64,000 nt of DNA from Acidobacteriota bacterium. GTDB taxonomy: Bacteria; Acidobacteriota; Thermoanaerobaculia; Gp7-AA8. This document shows positions 9,187-19,152 of this stretch, piece after piece. The stretch lies in the NCBI GenBank assembly GCA_021325515.1, contig JAJPHC010000058.1, forward strand, positions 1-64,000, in the 5' to 3' direction. Position numbers and translations under genes: made by a program. Each line of letters opens with the position of its first letter. Positions within the stretch are counted from its first letter, which is position 1. The notes under the pieces are model-generated. The model had not been told where the DNA came from. It saw only the letters and a list, made by a program, of their open reading frames with translations, and made no database searches.

Positions 9187-9268
9187 GTGTGATTACTCCC
9201 CCCTGCTAATCACGTGATTGTATCGTCCCCCTCGCCCCGTCGTAAGACGGAACGAGAGCGGACAACGA

Positions 9269-10351
9269 GTGCGCTATCCTTTGCATCGGGTGGAAGAGCT
9301 GGTCGCGCTGTTGCTCCTGTTGGTGTCGAGTGCCGTGACGTCGTACCTGGCTACGATCGTGGTGAGGCACGTTGCTCATCGCATCGGCGCATTCGATCAT
9401 CCCGGCGATCGCCGGATGCATCAACGCGCGACGGCACGCATGGGCGGCCTGGCGATCATCTTCGGCTTCGGCTTTCCGCTCCTGCTGCTCGCCGCGAATT
9501 CACACGCGGCGAATCTCGCGTCGAAAAACATCTCCTACCTCTGCGCCGTCCTTGCCGCCGGCTCCCTCGTCGTCGGCCTCGGCGTCTACGACGATGTGGT
9601 CGGCGCCGACGCGCCGCGCAAATTTCTCGTGCAGTTCGCGGCCGCCGCGATCCTCGTCTCGTTCGGCTTCCGCTTCAACTCGATCTCGCTCGCCGGGCAG
9701 ACGTTCGAGCTCGGCATCATCGGCACGCTCGTTTCGGTGATCTGGATCGTCGGCGTCATCAACGCGATGAACTTCATCGACGGCATCGATTCGCTGGCGA
9801 CGGTGATCGCTCTGACGATCGCGATTTCCTTCGCGATCATCGGCTTCATCCGCCGCGATGCCTTCTCGCTGGTGATGATGACGGCGCTCGCCGGAAGCCT
9901 GATCGGCTTCTATCCCTGGAACAGACCGCCGGCGAAGATCTTCATGGGCGATACCGGCAGCCTCTTCATCGGCCTGCTGCTCGCCGCGATCTCGATCGCG
10001 CGGCCGAGCAAGTCGCCGGTCGCGCTCATCATCGGCGGACCGATGCTCGCGCTGGCCGTGCCGGTGCTCGACACGCTCATCGTGATGAAGCAGCGCTTCA
10101 CGGCCGACGGCACCTCGCTCGGCGGCCGCATCACGCGGATGTTCAACGCGGACCGGAAGCACATTCACCACATCCTCGTGGAGCGCTTCGGCAGCATCAA
10201 CAAGACGATCTTCTCGATCTGGCTGATCACGGTCGTGTTTGCCGTCGCCGCGATCCTGACCGTGACCGAGACGCTGCGCGTGTACGGCTACAGCGTCGGC
10301 GCCGTGGCGTTTCTCGCGATGATGTTCCTGCGCTACACGAGAGGAACGTAG
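9269..10351 (+). CDS. WecA/TagO-type undecaprenyl-phosphate sugar-1-phosphate transferase
   Basis: This integral membrane enzyme probably starts polysaccharide synthesis by moving a HexNAc-1-phosphate from its UDP form onto undecaprenyl phosphate. Family marks in order: MGGLAIIFGF, DDVVGADAPRKFLVQ, NAMNFIDGIDSLA (catalytic aspartates), KIFMGDTGSLFIG and a HIHHILVERFG loop typical of the WecA branch rather than MraY. There are about ten membrane segments. The start is uncertain: GTG at 9269, GTG at 9290 and TTG at 9218 are in frame and none has a clear ribosome site. It leads the plus-strand side of the locus. Its stop codon is fused to a hairpin repeat. Confidence 0.9.
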   Translation: MRYPLHRVEELVALLLLLVSSAVTSYLATIVVRHVAHRIGAFDHPGDRRMHQRATARMGGLAIIFGFGFPLLLLAANSHAANLASKNISYLCAVLAAGSLVVGLGVYDDVVGADAPRKFLVQFAAAAILVSFGFRFNSISLAGQTFELGIIGTLVSVIWIVGVINAMNFIDGIDSLATVIALTIAISFAIIGFIRRDAFSLVMMTALAGSLIGFYPWNRPPAKIFMGDTGSLFIGLLLAAISIARPSKSPVALIIGGPMLALAVPVLDTLIVMKQRFTADGTSLGGRITRMFNADRKHIHHILVERFGSINKTIFSIWLITVVFAVAAILTVTETLRVYGYSVGAVAFLAMMFLRYTRGT

Positions 10352-10439
10352 GACAACCTCTCAGGTTGTCCCCCCCGGTTGTCCTCATGTTGTCAGGGAC
10401 AAGCGGAGTGCTTGTGAGGGACAAGCGGAGAGCTTGTCC
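10351..10439. repeat. Three hairpins between the WecA-like gene and asnB
   Basis: Hairpin 1 at 10351-10371 has stem GGACAACCT/AGGTTGTCC and loop CTC; its first base is the last base of the TAG stop. Hairpin 2 at 10399-10415 has stem ACAAGC/GCTTGT. Hairpin 3 at 10419-10439 has stem GGACAAGC/GCTTGTCC and loop GGAGA, ending 14 bp before the asnB start. Different stems with preserved pairing suggest that the structure, not the sequence, is kept. Confidence 0.75.
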
Positions 10440-10453
10440 TACACTACTCGCGC

Positions 10454-12239
<1,786 letters not shown>

Positions 12240-12253
<14 letters not shown>

Positions 12254-12326
12254 AAATGACGGAACAGCGAATGCCGAGTGCCCAAAACATTTTCAGTTTT
12301 CAATGTTCAATTTTCAATTTCGCAAG
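12240..12326. repeat. AT-rich foldback at the end of asnB
   Basis: GAAAATTGAAAATG-like words on the left (12240-12262) face CATTTTCAGTTTTCAATGTTCAATTTTCAATTT-type complements on the right (about 12289-12320). The left arm holds the asnB stop codon and the right arm ends 7 bp before the next start. It has the same layout as the other tandem-repeat foldbacks here, but with an AT-rich unit. Confidence 0.7.
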
Positions 12327-13406
12327 ATGAAACTTCTCCTCCTCGCAACCGACATCTACGGCGGCTACGGCGGCATCGCGCTCTACAACCGCGATTTCGT
12401 CGCGGCGCTCGCGAGCCATCCCGATTGCGAGGAAGTCGTCGTCGTGCCGCGCATCATCCCCAACGAGCCGGAGCACATCCCCTCCAACGTGCGCTTCGTG
12501 TCGGAGGCAGCGAAGAGCAACCTCGCCTACCTCCGGGCGATCAACGCGCTGCGGAAAGAACGCTTCGATCTCGTCTTCTGCGGTCATGTGAATCTGCTGC
12601 CGGTTGCGCGCACGCTGAGCAGCGACGCGGTGCTGCTCGTTTACGGCATCGAGGCGTGGAAGCCGTCGCGCAACCGGATTCGCAGCCGCCTCGCCACGCA
12701 GATCCGCTCCGTGATCTCGATCAGCGAGATCACGATGCGCCGGTTTCTCGCCTGGACCTCTTGCGACTGCCGGCAGTTCATCCTGCCGAATGCGATTCAC
12801 CAGGATCTCTATCGCATCGCGCCGCGCGATCCGGCGCTCGTCGCGCGCTATGGACTCGAAGACAAGCGCGTGCTCCTGACGGTCGGCCGCGTGGTCGCCG
12901 CCGAGCGCTACAAAGGCTTCGACGAAGTCATCGAGATCCTCGGCGATCTTCCGGAGGATGTCGTCTACGTCATCGCCGGCGGAGGCAATGATCTCCCCCG
13001 CCTGAAGCGCCGCGCGCGTGAGCTCGGCGTCGAGCACCGCGTGGTCTTCACCGGTCTTTTCCCCGAAGCGGAGAAGCCGGCGCTTTACAATCTCGCCGAC
13101 GTGTATGTGATGCCGAGCCGAGGGGAGGGATTCGGGTTCGTGCTGCTGGAGGCGATGGCGTGCGGCGTGCCGGTGATCGCCAGCCGCCACGACGGCGGCC
13201 GCGAGGCCGTGCGCGACGGCGAGCTCGGAATCCTCGTCGATCCCAACAATCTCGCTGCGATCCGGATGGCGATCATCGAGCAACTCGCGCGCGCCGAAAA
13301 GAAGATCCCCGAAGGCCTCGCATACTTCTCCTTTGAAAACTTCAAAGCGCGCACCCACGCCATCGTCGACGAGTGCAGACGCCTCGTCCGCACCTCGAGA
13401 CCATGA
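12327..13406 (+). CDS. GT4 family glycosyltransferase
   Basis: A 359-residue GT-B fold retaining glycosyltransferase. The N-terminal glycine-rich YGGYGGIALYNRDF region is the acceptor-side loop. The C-terminal half has TVGRVVAAERYKGFDEVIE (donor domain entry) and the E-x7-E type block SRGEGFGFVLLEAMACGVPVIAS near residues 258-283, both diagnostic for GT4. No membrane segment. The ATG at 12327 is preferred over an upstream in-frame ATG (12303) that lies inside the foldback. Its stop overlaps the gmd start by 4 nt (ATGA), so the two are coupled. The sugar it transfers cannot be read from sequence. Confidence 0.9.
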   Translation: MKLLLLATDIYGGYGGIALYNRDFVAALASHPDCEEVVVVPRIIPNEPEHIPSNVRFVSEAAKSNLAYLRAINALRKERFDLVFCGHVNLLPVARTLSSDAVLLVYGIEAWKPSRNRIRSRLATQIRSVISISEITMRRFLAWTSCDCRQFILPNAIHQDLYRIAPRDPALVARYGLEDKRVLLTVGRVVAAERYKGFDEVIEILGDLPEDVVYVIAGGGNDLPRLKRRARELGVEHRVVFTGLFPEAEKPALYNLADVYVMPSRGEGFGFVLLEAMACGVPVIASRHDGGREAVRDGELGILVDPNNLAAIRMAIIEQLARAEKKIPEGLAYFSFENFKARTHAIVDECRRLVRTSRP

Positions 13407-14341
13407 AGAAAGCGATCATCCTCGGCGTCAGCGGTCAGGACGGCGCGTACCTCTCGCGCCTGCTTCTGGAGAAGGGCTACGAGGTCCACGGCACGTCGCG
13501 GGATGCGGAGACGCAGCCGTTCCACAAGCTAGAGTCGCTCGGCATCCGCAACCGCGTCACGATGCACTCGGTCTCGATGCGCGACTTCCGCGAGCTGCTG
13601 CAGGTGCTCAGCAACGTAAGGCCGGACGAGATCTACAACCTTGCGGGGCAGAGCTCCGTTGCGTTGTCGTTCTCGCAACCGATCGAAACGATGGACTCGA
13701 TCGCGACGGGCGAGCTGCTCGTGCTCGAGGCGATTCGCTTTCTGAAGCTGCCGGCGAGGCTCTACAACTCGGGCTCGAGCGAATGCTTCGGCGAGCAGCC
13801 GGATGGCGTGGCGAGCGATGAGCGAACGCCGTTCGTGCCGCGCAGTCCGTACGCCACGGCGAAGGCGACGGCGCAGTGGACCACGACGAACTATCGCGAG
13901 GCCTACGGTCTCTTCGCCTGCACCGGCATCCTGTTCAATCACGAGTCGCCGCTGCGGTCGGAGCGGTTCGTGACGAAGAAGGTCGTGGTGGCCGCGGCGG
14001 AGATTGCCGCCGGACGCCGGACGAAACTGCAGCTCGGCAATCTGGAGATCTCGCGCGACTGGGGCTACGCGCCGGAGTATGTCGAAGCGATGTGGCGGAT
14101 GCTGCAGCGCGACGAGCCCGAGGATTTCGTGATCGCGACGGGAGAGAGCCACACGCTGCAGGAGTTCGTCGCGGCGGTATTCGCGAGGCATGGGCTCGAT
14201 TGGCGCGATCACGTGGAGACGTCGCCGGCGCTGCTGCGCCCATCCGACCTCCGCTACAGCCGCGGCAACCCCGCGAAGGCAAAGCAACTCCTGGGCTGGG
14301 AAGCAACGACCCACTTCCCCGACCTCATCACCAAACTCTAA
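13403..14341 (+). CDS. gmd: GDP-mannose 4,6-dehydratase
   Basis: Gmd turns GDP-D-mannose into GDP-4-keto-6-deoxymannose, the precursor of perosamine, rhamnose and fucose nucleotides. The 312-residue protein is a short-chain dehydrogenase-like fold. It has GVSGQDGAYL at the start, NSGSSECFG in the middle and the catalytic YxxxK at about Y150/K154. The block FNHESPLRSERFVTKKV is highly specific for Gmd, and LLGW occurs near the end. It is somewhat shorter than the usual 340-370 residues. It is coupled by an ATGA overlap to the GT4 upstream. A perosamine-type aminotransferase and an acetyltransferase lie at 18.0-19.8 kb on the other strand, which suggests the product. Confidence 0.88.
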   Translation: MKKAIILGVSGQDGAYLSRLLLEKGYEVHGTSRDAETQPFHKLESLGIRNRVTMHSVSMRDFRELLQVLSNVRPDEIYNLAGQSSVALSFSQPIETMDSIATGELLVLEAIRFLKLPARLYNSGSSECFGEQPDGVASDERTPFVPRSPYATAKATAQWTTTNYREAYGLFACTGILFNHESPLRSERFVTKKVVVAAAEIAAGRRTKLQLGNLEISRDWGYAPEYVEAMWRMLQRDEPEDFVIATGESHTLQEFVAAVFARHGLDWRDHVETSPALLRPSDLRYSRGNPAKAKQLLGWEATTHFPDLITKL

Positions 14342-14352
14342 GCACCGACGAC

Positions 14353-14890
14353 AAGTGGAGTGCGGACGCCTCGTCCGCACTTTTGAATCGGCAGAGCACC
14401 GCTGCCTCGACGGCAGCGGCTCGCGGACGAGGGCGTCCGCGCCCCACCTCGGCTCTCCCAAGTAAGTTTTTGAATTTTGCAGAGAACCGCTGCCTCGCCA
14501 AGGCCTCCAAAGTGGGGTGCGGACGTCTCGTCCGCACTTTTGAACCTGCAAAGCACCGCTGCCTCCACGGCAGCGGCTCGCTGACGAGGACGTCCGCGCC
14601 CCACCTCGGCTCTCCCAAGTGGGTTTATTGAATCTGCAGAGCACCGCCGCCTCGACAAGGTCCCTCAAGTGGGGTGCGGACGTCTCGTCCGCACTTCTTG
14701 AATCTGCAAAGCACCGCCGCCTCGACAAGGCTCTCCCAAGTGGAGTGCGGACGCCTCGTCCGCACCTTTTGAATCTGCAGAGCACCGCTGCCTCGACAAG
14801 GCTCTCCCAAGTGGAGTGCGGACGCCTCGTCCGCACCTTTTGAATCTGCAAAGCACCGCCGCCTCGACAAGGTCCCCCAAGTGGAGTGCT
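14353..14890. repeat. Hairpin-bearing tandem array (two ~157-bp then three ~71-bp units)
   Basis: This gene-free stretch between gmd and the L-2-hydroxyglutarate oxidase gene is fully repetitive. Units begin with AAGTGGAGTGCGG at 14353, 14510, 14667, 14738, 14809 and (partial) 14879, so the steps are 157, 157, 71, 71 and 70 bp. Each unit carries a hairpin with stem GTGCGGACG/CGTCCGCAC and loop CCT or TCT (first at 14360-14380), then GAATCTGCAAAGCACCGC and CCTCGACAAGG words. The 157-bp form adds two more hairpins, such as 14400-14418 and 14423-14440. There are no unique spacers and no cas genes, so it is not CRISPR. Confidence 0.9.
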
Positions 14891-16048
14891 CTAAAGACGA
14901 CACCCTTTCGCCGCTTCGGCCGCCACATACTTCCCGATCTCGAGTGACGCGGTCGCCGCGGGCGAAGGGGCGTTGCAGACGTGAATCGCGTTGCCACGCC
15001 TCTCGATCACGAAATCATCGGCGAGCGCGCCTGACGGCAGGAGTGCCTGCGCGCGCACGCCGGCGCGAGAGCGATGAAGATCGCGTTCCTGTATGCCGGG
15101 CACGAGCCGCTGCACGCTTTGCGCGAAGAGGTGGCGGCTAACGCTGCGCAGCACCTCGCGGCCTCCCTCCTCCCAGTTGCGGGCGGCGAGGCGCCAGAAC
15201 CCGCCGTAGGTGAACGTCTCGAAGGAATCGCGCAGGTTGATATCGCGCCAGCGGTAGCCTTCGCGCGCGAGTGCGAGCACGGCGTTGGGGCCGGCGTGCA
15301 CGTGGCCTTCGACGCCGCGCGTGAGGTGGACGCCGAGGAAGGGGAAGTCGGGATTGGGGACGGGGTAGATGAGGGTGCGGACGAGTGAGGCGCTCGCGCC
15401 GGTGACGTCGTAGTACTCGCCGCGGAAGGGGACGATGCGGATGTTGCGCGAGCGGGCGAGGCGGTCGGAGAAGAGGCCGGCGCAGTTGATGATGGTGCGT
15501 GCGCGGAAGTCGCCGTTCGTCGTGATGAGGCGATCGTTCTCGATGGCGAGGACGCGGCAGGAGAGCTCGAGCTGGCCGCGAATCGAGCGGGCCATCGCTT
15601 CGCTGACGAGGCGATAGTCGACGACGCCGGTGGAGGGAACGTGGAGAGCGGCGACGGCGGAGACATGCGGCTCGATCTCTTTCGCTTCTGCGGCATCGAG
15701 CCAGCGAGTGGCGACACCGTTGCCGCGCGCGTTCTCTTCGAGCTTCCGCAGCCGCGCAACTTCAGCGTCGCCGGTCGCGACGATGAGCTTCCCGCAGATG
15801 TCGAAAGGGATCGCATGCGCGCGGCAGAACTCGACCATGGAGCGATTCCCATCGACTGCCATGCGAGCCTTCAGCGTGCCAGGCTTGTAGTAGATCCCGG
15901 AGTGAATGACGGCGGAGTTGCGCCCAGTCTGATGCGCCGCGAACTGCGGCTCTTTCTCGAAGAGGATGACGGAGGAGGATTCGGGAAGCGCGAGCGCGGT
16001 CGCAAGACCGACGATGCCGCCCCCGATGATGGCGTAGTCGAAGATCAT
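14891..16048 (-). CDS. lhgO: L-2-hydroxyglutarate oxidase/dehydrogenase
   Basis: LhgO oxidises L-2-hydroxyglutarate to 2-oxoglutarate with FAD and feeds electrons to the quinone pool, a metabolite-repair or lysine/glutarate-breakdown step. The 385-residue protein opens with the FAD dinucleotide motif YAIIGGGIVGLATALAL (G9, G11, G14). It then has the family-typical EKEPQFAAHQTGRNSAVIHSG and YYKPGTLKARMAVDG blocks, STGVVDYRLV in the middle and PNPDFPFLGVHLTRG in the substrate region. It is an odd neighbour in a sugar locus. Its start adjoins the stop of the upstream epimerase gene with no gap, so the genes are probably co-transcribed. Confidence 0.9.
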   Translation of the reverse strand: MIFDYAIIGGGIVGLATALALPESSSVILFEKEPQFAAHQTGRNSAVIHSGIYYKPGTLKARMAVDGNRSMVEFCRAHAIPFDICGKLIVATGDAEVARLRKLEENARGNGVATRWLDAAEAKEIEPHVSAVAALHVPSTGVVDYRLVSEAMARSIRGQLELSCRVLAIENDRLITTNGDFRARTIINCAGLFSDRLARSRNIRIVPFRGEYYDVTGASASLVRTLIYPVPNPDFPFLGVHLTRGVEGHVHAGPNAVLALAREGYRWRDINLRDSFETFTYGGFWRLAARNWEEGGREVLRSVSRHLFAQSVQRLVPGIQERDLHRSRAGVRAQALLPSGALADDFVIERRGNAIHVCNAPSPAATASLEIGKYVAAEAAKGCRL

Positions 16049-17005
16049 TTAAATCCCGACACGCACATCACGCGACGCGACGTTCTTTAGCCATTCGACC
16101 GTGTCGCGAACTCCTCGCCGTAGATCGCCGCGAGCCGTGAAGCCTGCGGCGGCAAAGCGGTCCGCACTGACCGTATACGAAAGCTGATTCATGATCCGGG
16201 CATCGACGAGTTGTACATCGAGCCCCGAGACGTGGGCACGGATCGCGTCGACGATCTCTCGAACCGTCGCATTCAACGTCAGCACGTTGTAGACACGATT
16301 GTCAAAGAGGTCGCGCTCGATGATGAATGCGATGGCCCGCACCGCGTCTTCCAGATCAAGGTAAGGACGACGCTGATCGAGCGCGGATCGCCAAACCGTG
16401 ATCGGGAGTCCCTGACAGGCCTGCCAGATGAACTTGTTCACCGCGGTGTGAAACCGCATCCCGGGCGAAACACCGAAGATCGTGCCGAACCGGCAGGTGA
16501 TGAAACGAAGATTCTCCGACCTTCCGAGTTCTTCCAGCGCGCGTTCCGCATGCAGCTTCGAAGTTGCGTATGGGCTTTGCGGCTGCAATTCGCTCTCGGC
16601 ACACTCCTCGTCCACCACCTCACTCTGTGTTCCATACACGCTCGTGGTGGAAAGGAAAAGGAATGGTACGCCGGCGACGGCGCATTGCCGCGCGACTCGC
16701 AGGGTTCCCTCGAAATTGACCTGTTCGACCTGCTCCGCTTTGTCGAAACTGGAGGCTGCATCGGTTATGGCGGCGAGGTGCACAAGCCCGTTTGCTCCTT
16801 CGAGAACAGGCGCAAGGTCGAACGACTGAATGTCTTCCTGGAGAAAGCGATACCTGGCGGCATCCGGCAGACGAAACAGGGACGTGTATCGCTGGGTTGA
16901 GAGATCGTCGACCATGACGATTTCGCAACCCGGAAACGCGACCGGAAGCTCACGGATCAGCCGCGAACCGATGTGTCCCAACGCACCTGTGACGACGATC
17001 TTCAT
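16049..17005 (-). CDS. NAD-dependent epimerase/dehydratase
   Basis: A 318-residue extended short-chain dehydrogenase/reductase. The nucleotide-binding motif is VVTGALGHIGSRLI (G7, G10, G13). The catalytic tyrosine and lysine are Y146 and K150 in SPYATSK, and serine/threonine in FLSTTSVYG lies before it. The fold fits UDP-hexose 4-epimerases or dTDP/UDP-sugar dehydratases; the exact sugar is not readable. The ATG at 17003-17005 shares one base with the stop of the upstream epimerase (TGATG), so the pair is coupled. A longer in-frame extension upstream lies inside that gene and is not used. Confidence 0.88.
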   Translation of the reverse strand: MKIVVTGALGHIGSRLIRELPVAFPGCEIVMVDDLSTQRYTSLFRLPDAARYRFLQEDIQSFDLAPVLEGANGLVHLAAITDAASSFDKAEQVEQVNFEGTLRVARQCAVAGVPFLFLSTTSVYGTQSEVVDEECAESELQPQSPYATSKLHAERALEELGRSENLRFITCRFGTIFGVSPGMRFHTAVNKFIWQACQGLPITVWRSALDQRRPYLDLEDAVRAIAFIIERDLFDNRVYNVLTLNATVREIVDAIRAHVSGLDVQLVDARIMNQLSYTVSADRFAAAGFTARGDLRRGVRDTVEWLKNVASRDVRVGI

Positions 17006-17991
17006 CAGTCGAGATATTCGCGCAGATTCGGGCGGAAATAGTCGCGAGTGATCTCGAGACCTTTCCGGAGATCCACCTTCGCGCTCCATCCGAGGCGCGT
17101 CCTGATCTTCTCGTTGGAGATCACGGCATCGCCAATCTCAATCGCTTCCCGATCCTTCGGCCACTCAATGAACTGCAGCTTTCCGCCGATGACATCGACA
17201 ATTGCCGTGGCGATTTCGGTGACGCTGCATTGCCTGTCGCCTACCGCGAAGAAGGTCTGCCCACTCGCCTCGTCCGCCATCGCTGCACAGATAAGCGCCT
17301 CAACGACGTCGTCGACGAATGTAATCGTCCTGAGCTGCTTTCCCTCTCCGAAAACGGTGATCGTCTTGTTCTGCAGTCCGAGCCCGACGAAGTAGTTCAT
17401 GAATCCAAAGTCAGGGCTTTTGATATTCGAGCGTGGACCGAATACGTTTGCCAGCCGCACGGATGTGGTTTTTAACTTGTACGCACTTCCGTAGACCAGC
17501 ACATATTTTTCGGACGCCGACTTATTCGCAGAGTAGATGTCGACTGGAAACTCCGGATGCTGTTCCGTCACCGGATTGAAGACCATCCTGCCGATTTGAG
17601 TACTGGTTCCTACATGAACGACCTTGCAGTCACGATTGAAACGCCTCACCGCTTCGAGAACGTTGATTACACCCTTGCAGTTCACGTCGATATCGACGAG
17701 CGGATCCTTCATCGATTGCGGATGCGAGGTATAGGCCGCGCAGTTGAAAACAACATCCTTGCCCCGGATCACCGCGCTGACACCGTCAAATGCTCGGATG
17801 TCATTGAGCACGACTTCGACATCCTTCTCGATGTCGCGAATGTTGTGCATGTTCCCTCCCGATCGCGGATCGAGAACATCGTAAATGGTCACGACCGCCC
17901 CGAGTTGAAGGCACTGATGCGCGAGATTGCTCCCGATGAAGCCCAACCCGCCGGTGATCAGAACATGTTTACCGCGAAGCTCACTTTGCAT
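17005..17991 (-). CDS. NAD-dependent epimerase/dehydratase (second)
   Basis: A 328-residue short-chain dehydrogenase/reductase with LITGGLGFIGSNLA at residues 11-24 (the GxxGxxG dinucleotide motif) and the catalytic pair Y153/K157 in DIYSANKSASEKY. The HVGTSTQIG stretch supplies the active-site Ser/Thr. It resembles UDP-glucose 4-epimerase-like and GDP-6-deoxy-hexose enzymes of O-antigen loci. The start is an ATG (17989-17991); a GTG at 18000 is also in frame. It follows the DegT aminotransferase gene by about 10 bp and overlaps the next epimerase by one base. The substrate is not known. Confidence 0.88.
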   Translation of the reverse strand: MQSELRGKHVLITGGLGFIGSNLAHQCLQLGAVVTIYDVLDPRSGGNMHNIRDIEKDVEVVLNDIRAFDGVSAVIRGKDVVFNCAAYTSHPQSMKDPLVDIDVNCKGVINVLEAVRRFNRDCKVVHVGTSTQIGRMVFNPVTEQHPEFPVDIYSANKSASEKYVLVYGSAYKLKTTSVRLANVFGPRSNIKSPDFGFMNYFVGLGLQNKTITVFGEGKQLRTITFVDDVVEALICAAMADEASGQTFFAVGDRQCSVTEIATAIVDVIGGKLQFIEWPKDREAIEIGDAVISNEKIRTRLGWSAKVDLRKGLEITRDYFRPNLREYLD

Positions 17992-18001
17992 CGCATGCAC
18001 T

Positions 18002-19144
18002 CTATCGAACGCCGGCCGCAGCAGACTTCACACTGAGAATGGTCTTGATTCCATCGCAGATCGCATCCGTCTGCTCACGGGTCAGATTCATCGCACACGG
18101 CAGATTGATCCCGCGATCCGAGATGTCATAGGCATTCGGGTTCATTCTCCGTCCCTCCTCTTCTCGTCCCGGATATGCGGGTAACGACGAAAGCGGATAG
18201 AAAAATGGGCGCGACGGAAGACCGAGCGCCTGCAACTTTTCCATCGCCGATGCCTTTGTCATCTCGTGACTCTTCCCGAAAACGACCGCCGTGATCCAGA
18301 CGCTATTGAAACCATTTTCGGGCTCCGCATTGAGCTGAAGATCCTCAACGCCAGCGAGACCCTCTCTGTACCACTCATAGATCTCACGCTTCCGCGCGAT
18401 CAATTCATCAAGCCGCTTGAACTGCGCGTAACCAAGAGCCGCCTGCAGATTGAACGGCATGTACTTGTAGGTCACTTCCTCGTTGAAATACATCTTGCCG
18501 CCCGGCCTGCGGCCATGGTCGCGGAGAATCGTGCATCGCTCGAAGAGATGGTCATCGTCGAGAATGAGCATCCCTCCTTCGCCCGTCGTCAACGTCTTCG
18601 TCCGGTGAAAACTGAAGGTGGATCCGATACCGAAGGTACCCGCCTTGCGCCCTTTGTACGTAGAACCGAGCGACTCGGCAGCGTCCTCGATGAGTGGAAT
18701 GCCATGCCGCTCCGAGATCGCTACGAGCTCGTCCATGTACGGCATGTTGCCGAACAGATCGACGACGATGATCGCTTTCGTCTTCGATGTGATTCGCCTC
18801 TCGACCGACTCCGGGTCGAGACACCAGTGCTTCGGATCGATGTCGCAAAAGACCGGGGTCGCGCGTTGATAGTTGATTGGTGCAGCGGAAGCAATCCACG
18901 TGCATTCCGGCACGATGACCTCATCTCCCTCACCAACTCCGAGAGCAGTCAGGAGCAGATGGATGGCCGTCGTGCAGTTCGGAGTCATCAGCGCATATTT
19001 GCGGCCATGCCAGGCGGCGAACTCCTTCTGAAAGGTCTCGACGTAGTAGTAAGGCTTCTCGTACCACCCCGTACGCATCGCGTCGAGAACCGTCTCGATC
19101 TCTTTTTCCGTGATCCACGGTCCAGCCATGTAGATGGGATCCAT
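18002..19144 (-). CDS. DegT/DnrJ/EryC1 aminotransferase, GDP-perosamine synthase-like
   Basis: A 380-residue PLP-dependent sugar aminotransferase. The PLP lysine is K183 in FSFHRTKTLTTGEGGM, a context close to the TTGEGGM block of GDP-perosamine synthases. EDAAESLGSTYKGRKAGTFG precedes it. The later YKYMPFNLQAALGYAQFKRLDELIARKREIYEWY matches the perosamine-type core in layout. With gmd in the same locus, a role in making GDP-perosamine from GDP-4-keto-6-deoxymannose is likely but inferred. The ATG at 19144 follows TTGAGGAGCGCG, a good ribosome site, and is preferred over a TTG at 19156. The adjacent upstream gene is the matching acetyltransferase. Confidence 0.88.
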   Translation of the reverse strand: MDPIYMAGPWITEKEIETVLDAMRTGWYEKPYYYVETFQKEFAAWHGRKYALMTPNCTTAIHLLLTALGVGEGDEVIVPECTWIASAAPINYQRATPVFCDIDPKHWCLDPESVERRITSKTKAIIVVDLFGNMPYMDELVAISERHGIPLIEDAAESLGSTYKGRKAGTFGIGSTFSFHRTKTLTTGEGGMLILDDDHLFERCTILRDHGRRPGGKMYFNEEVTYKYMPFNLQAALGYAQFKRLDELIARKREIYEWYREGLAGVEDLQLNAEPENGFNSVWITAVVFGKSHEMTKASAMEKLQALGLPSRPFFYPLSSLPAYPGREEEGRRMNPNAYDISDRGINLPCAMNLTREQTDAICDGIKTILSVKSAAAGVR

Positions 19145-19152
19145 CGCGCTCC

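Noticed and set aside
14353-14890. Possible CRISPR array
   Set aside because: Units of 71 and 157 bp are contiguous with no unique spacers, hairpins lie inside units, and no cas gene is near.
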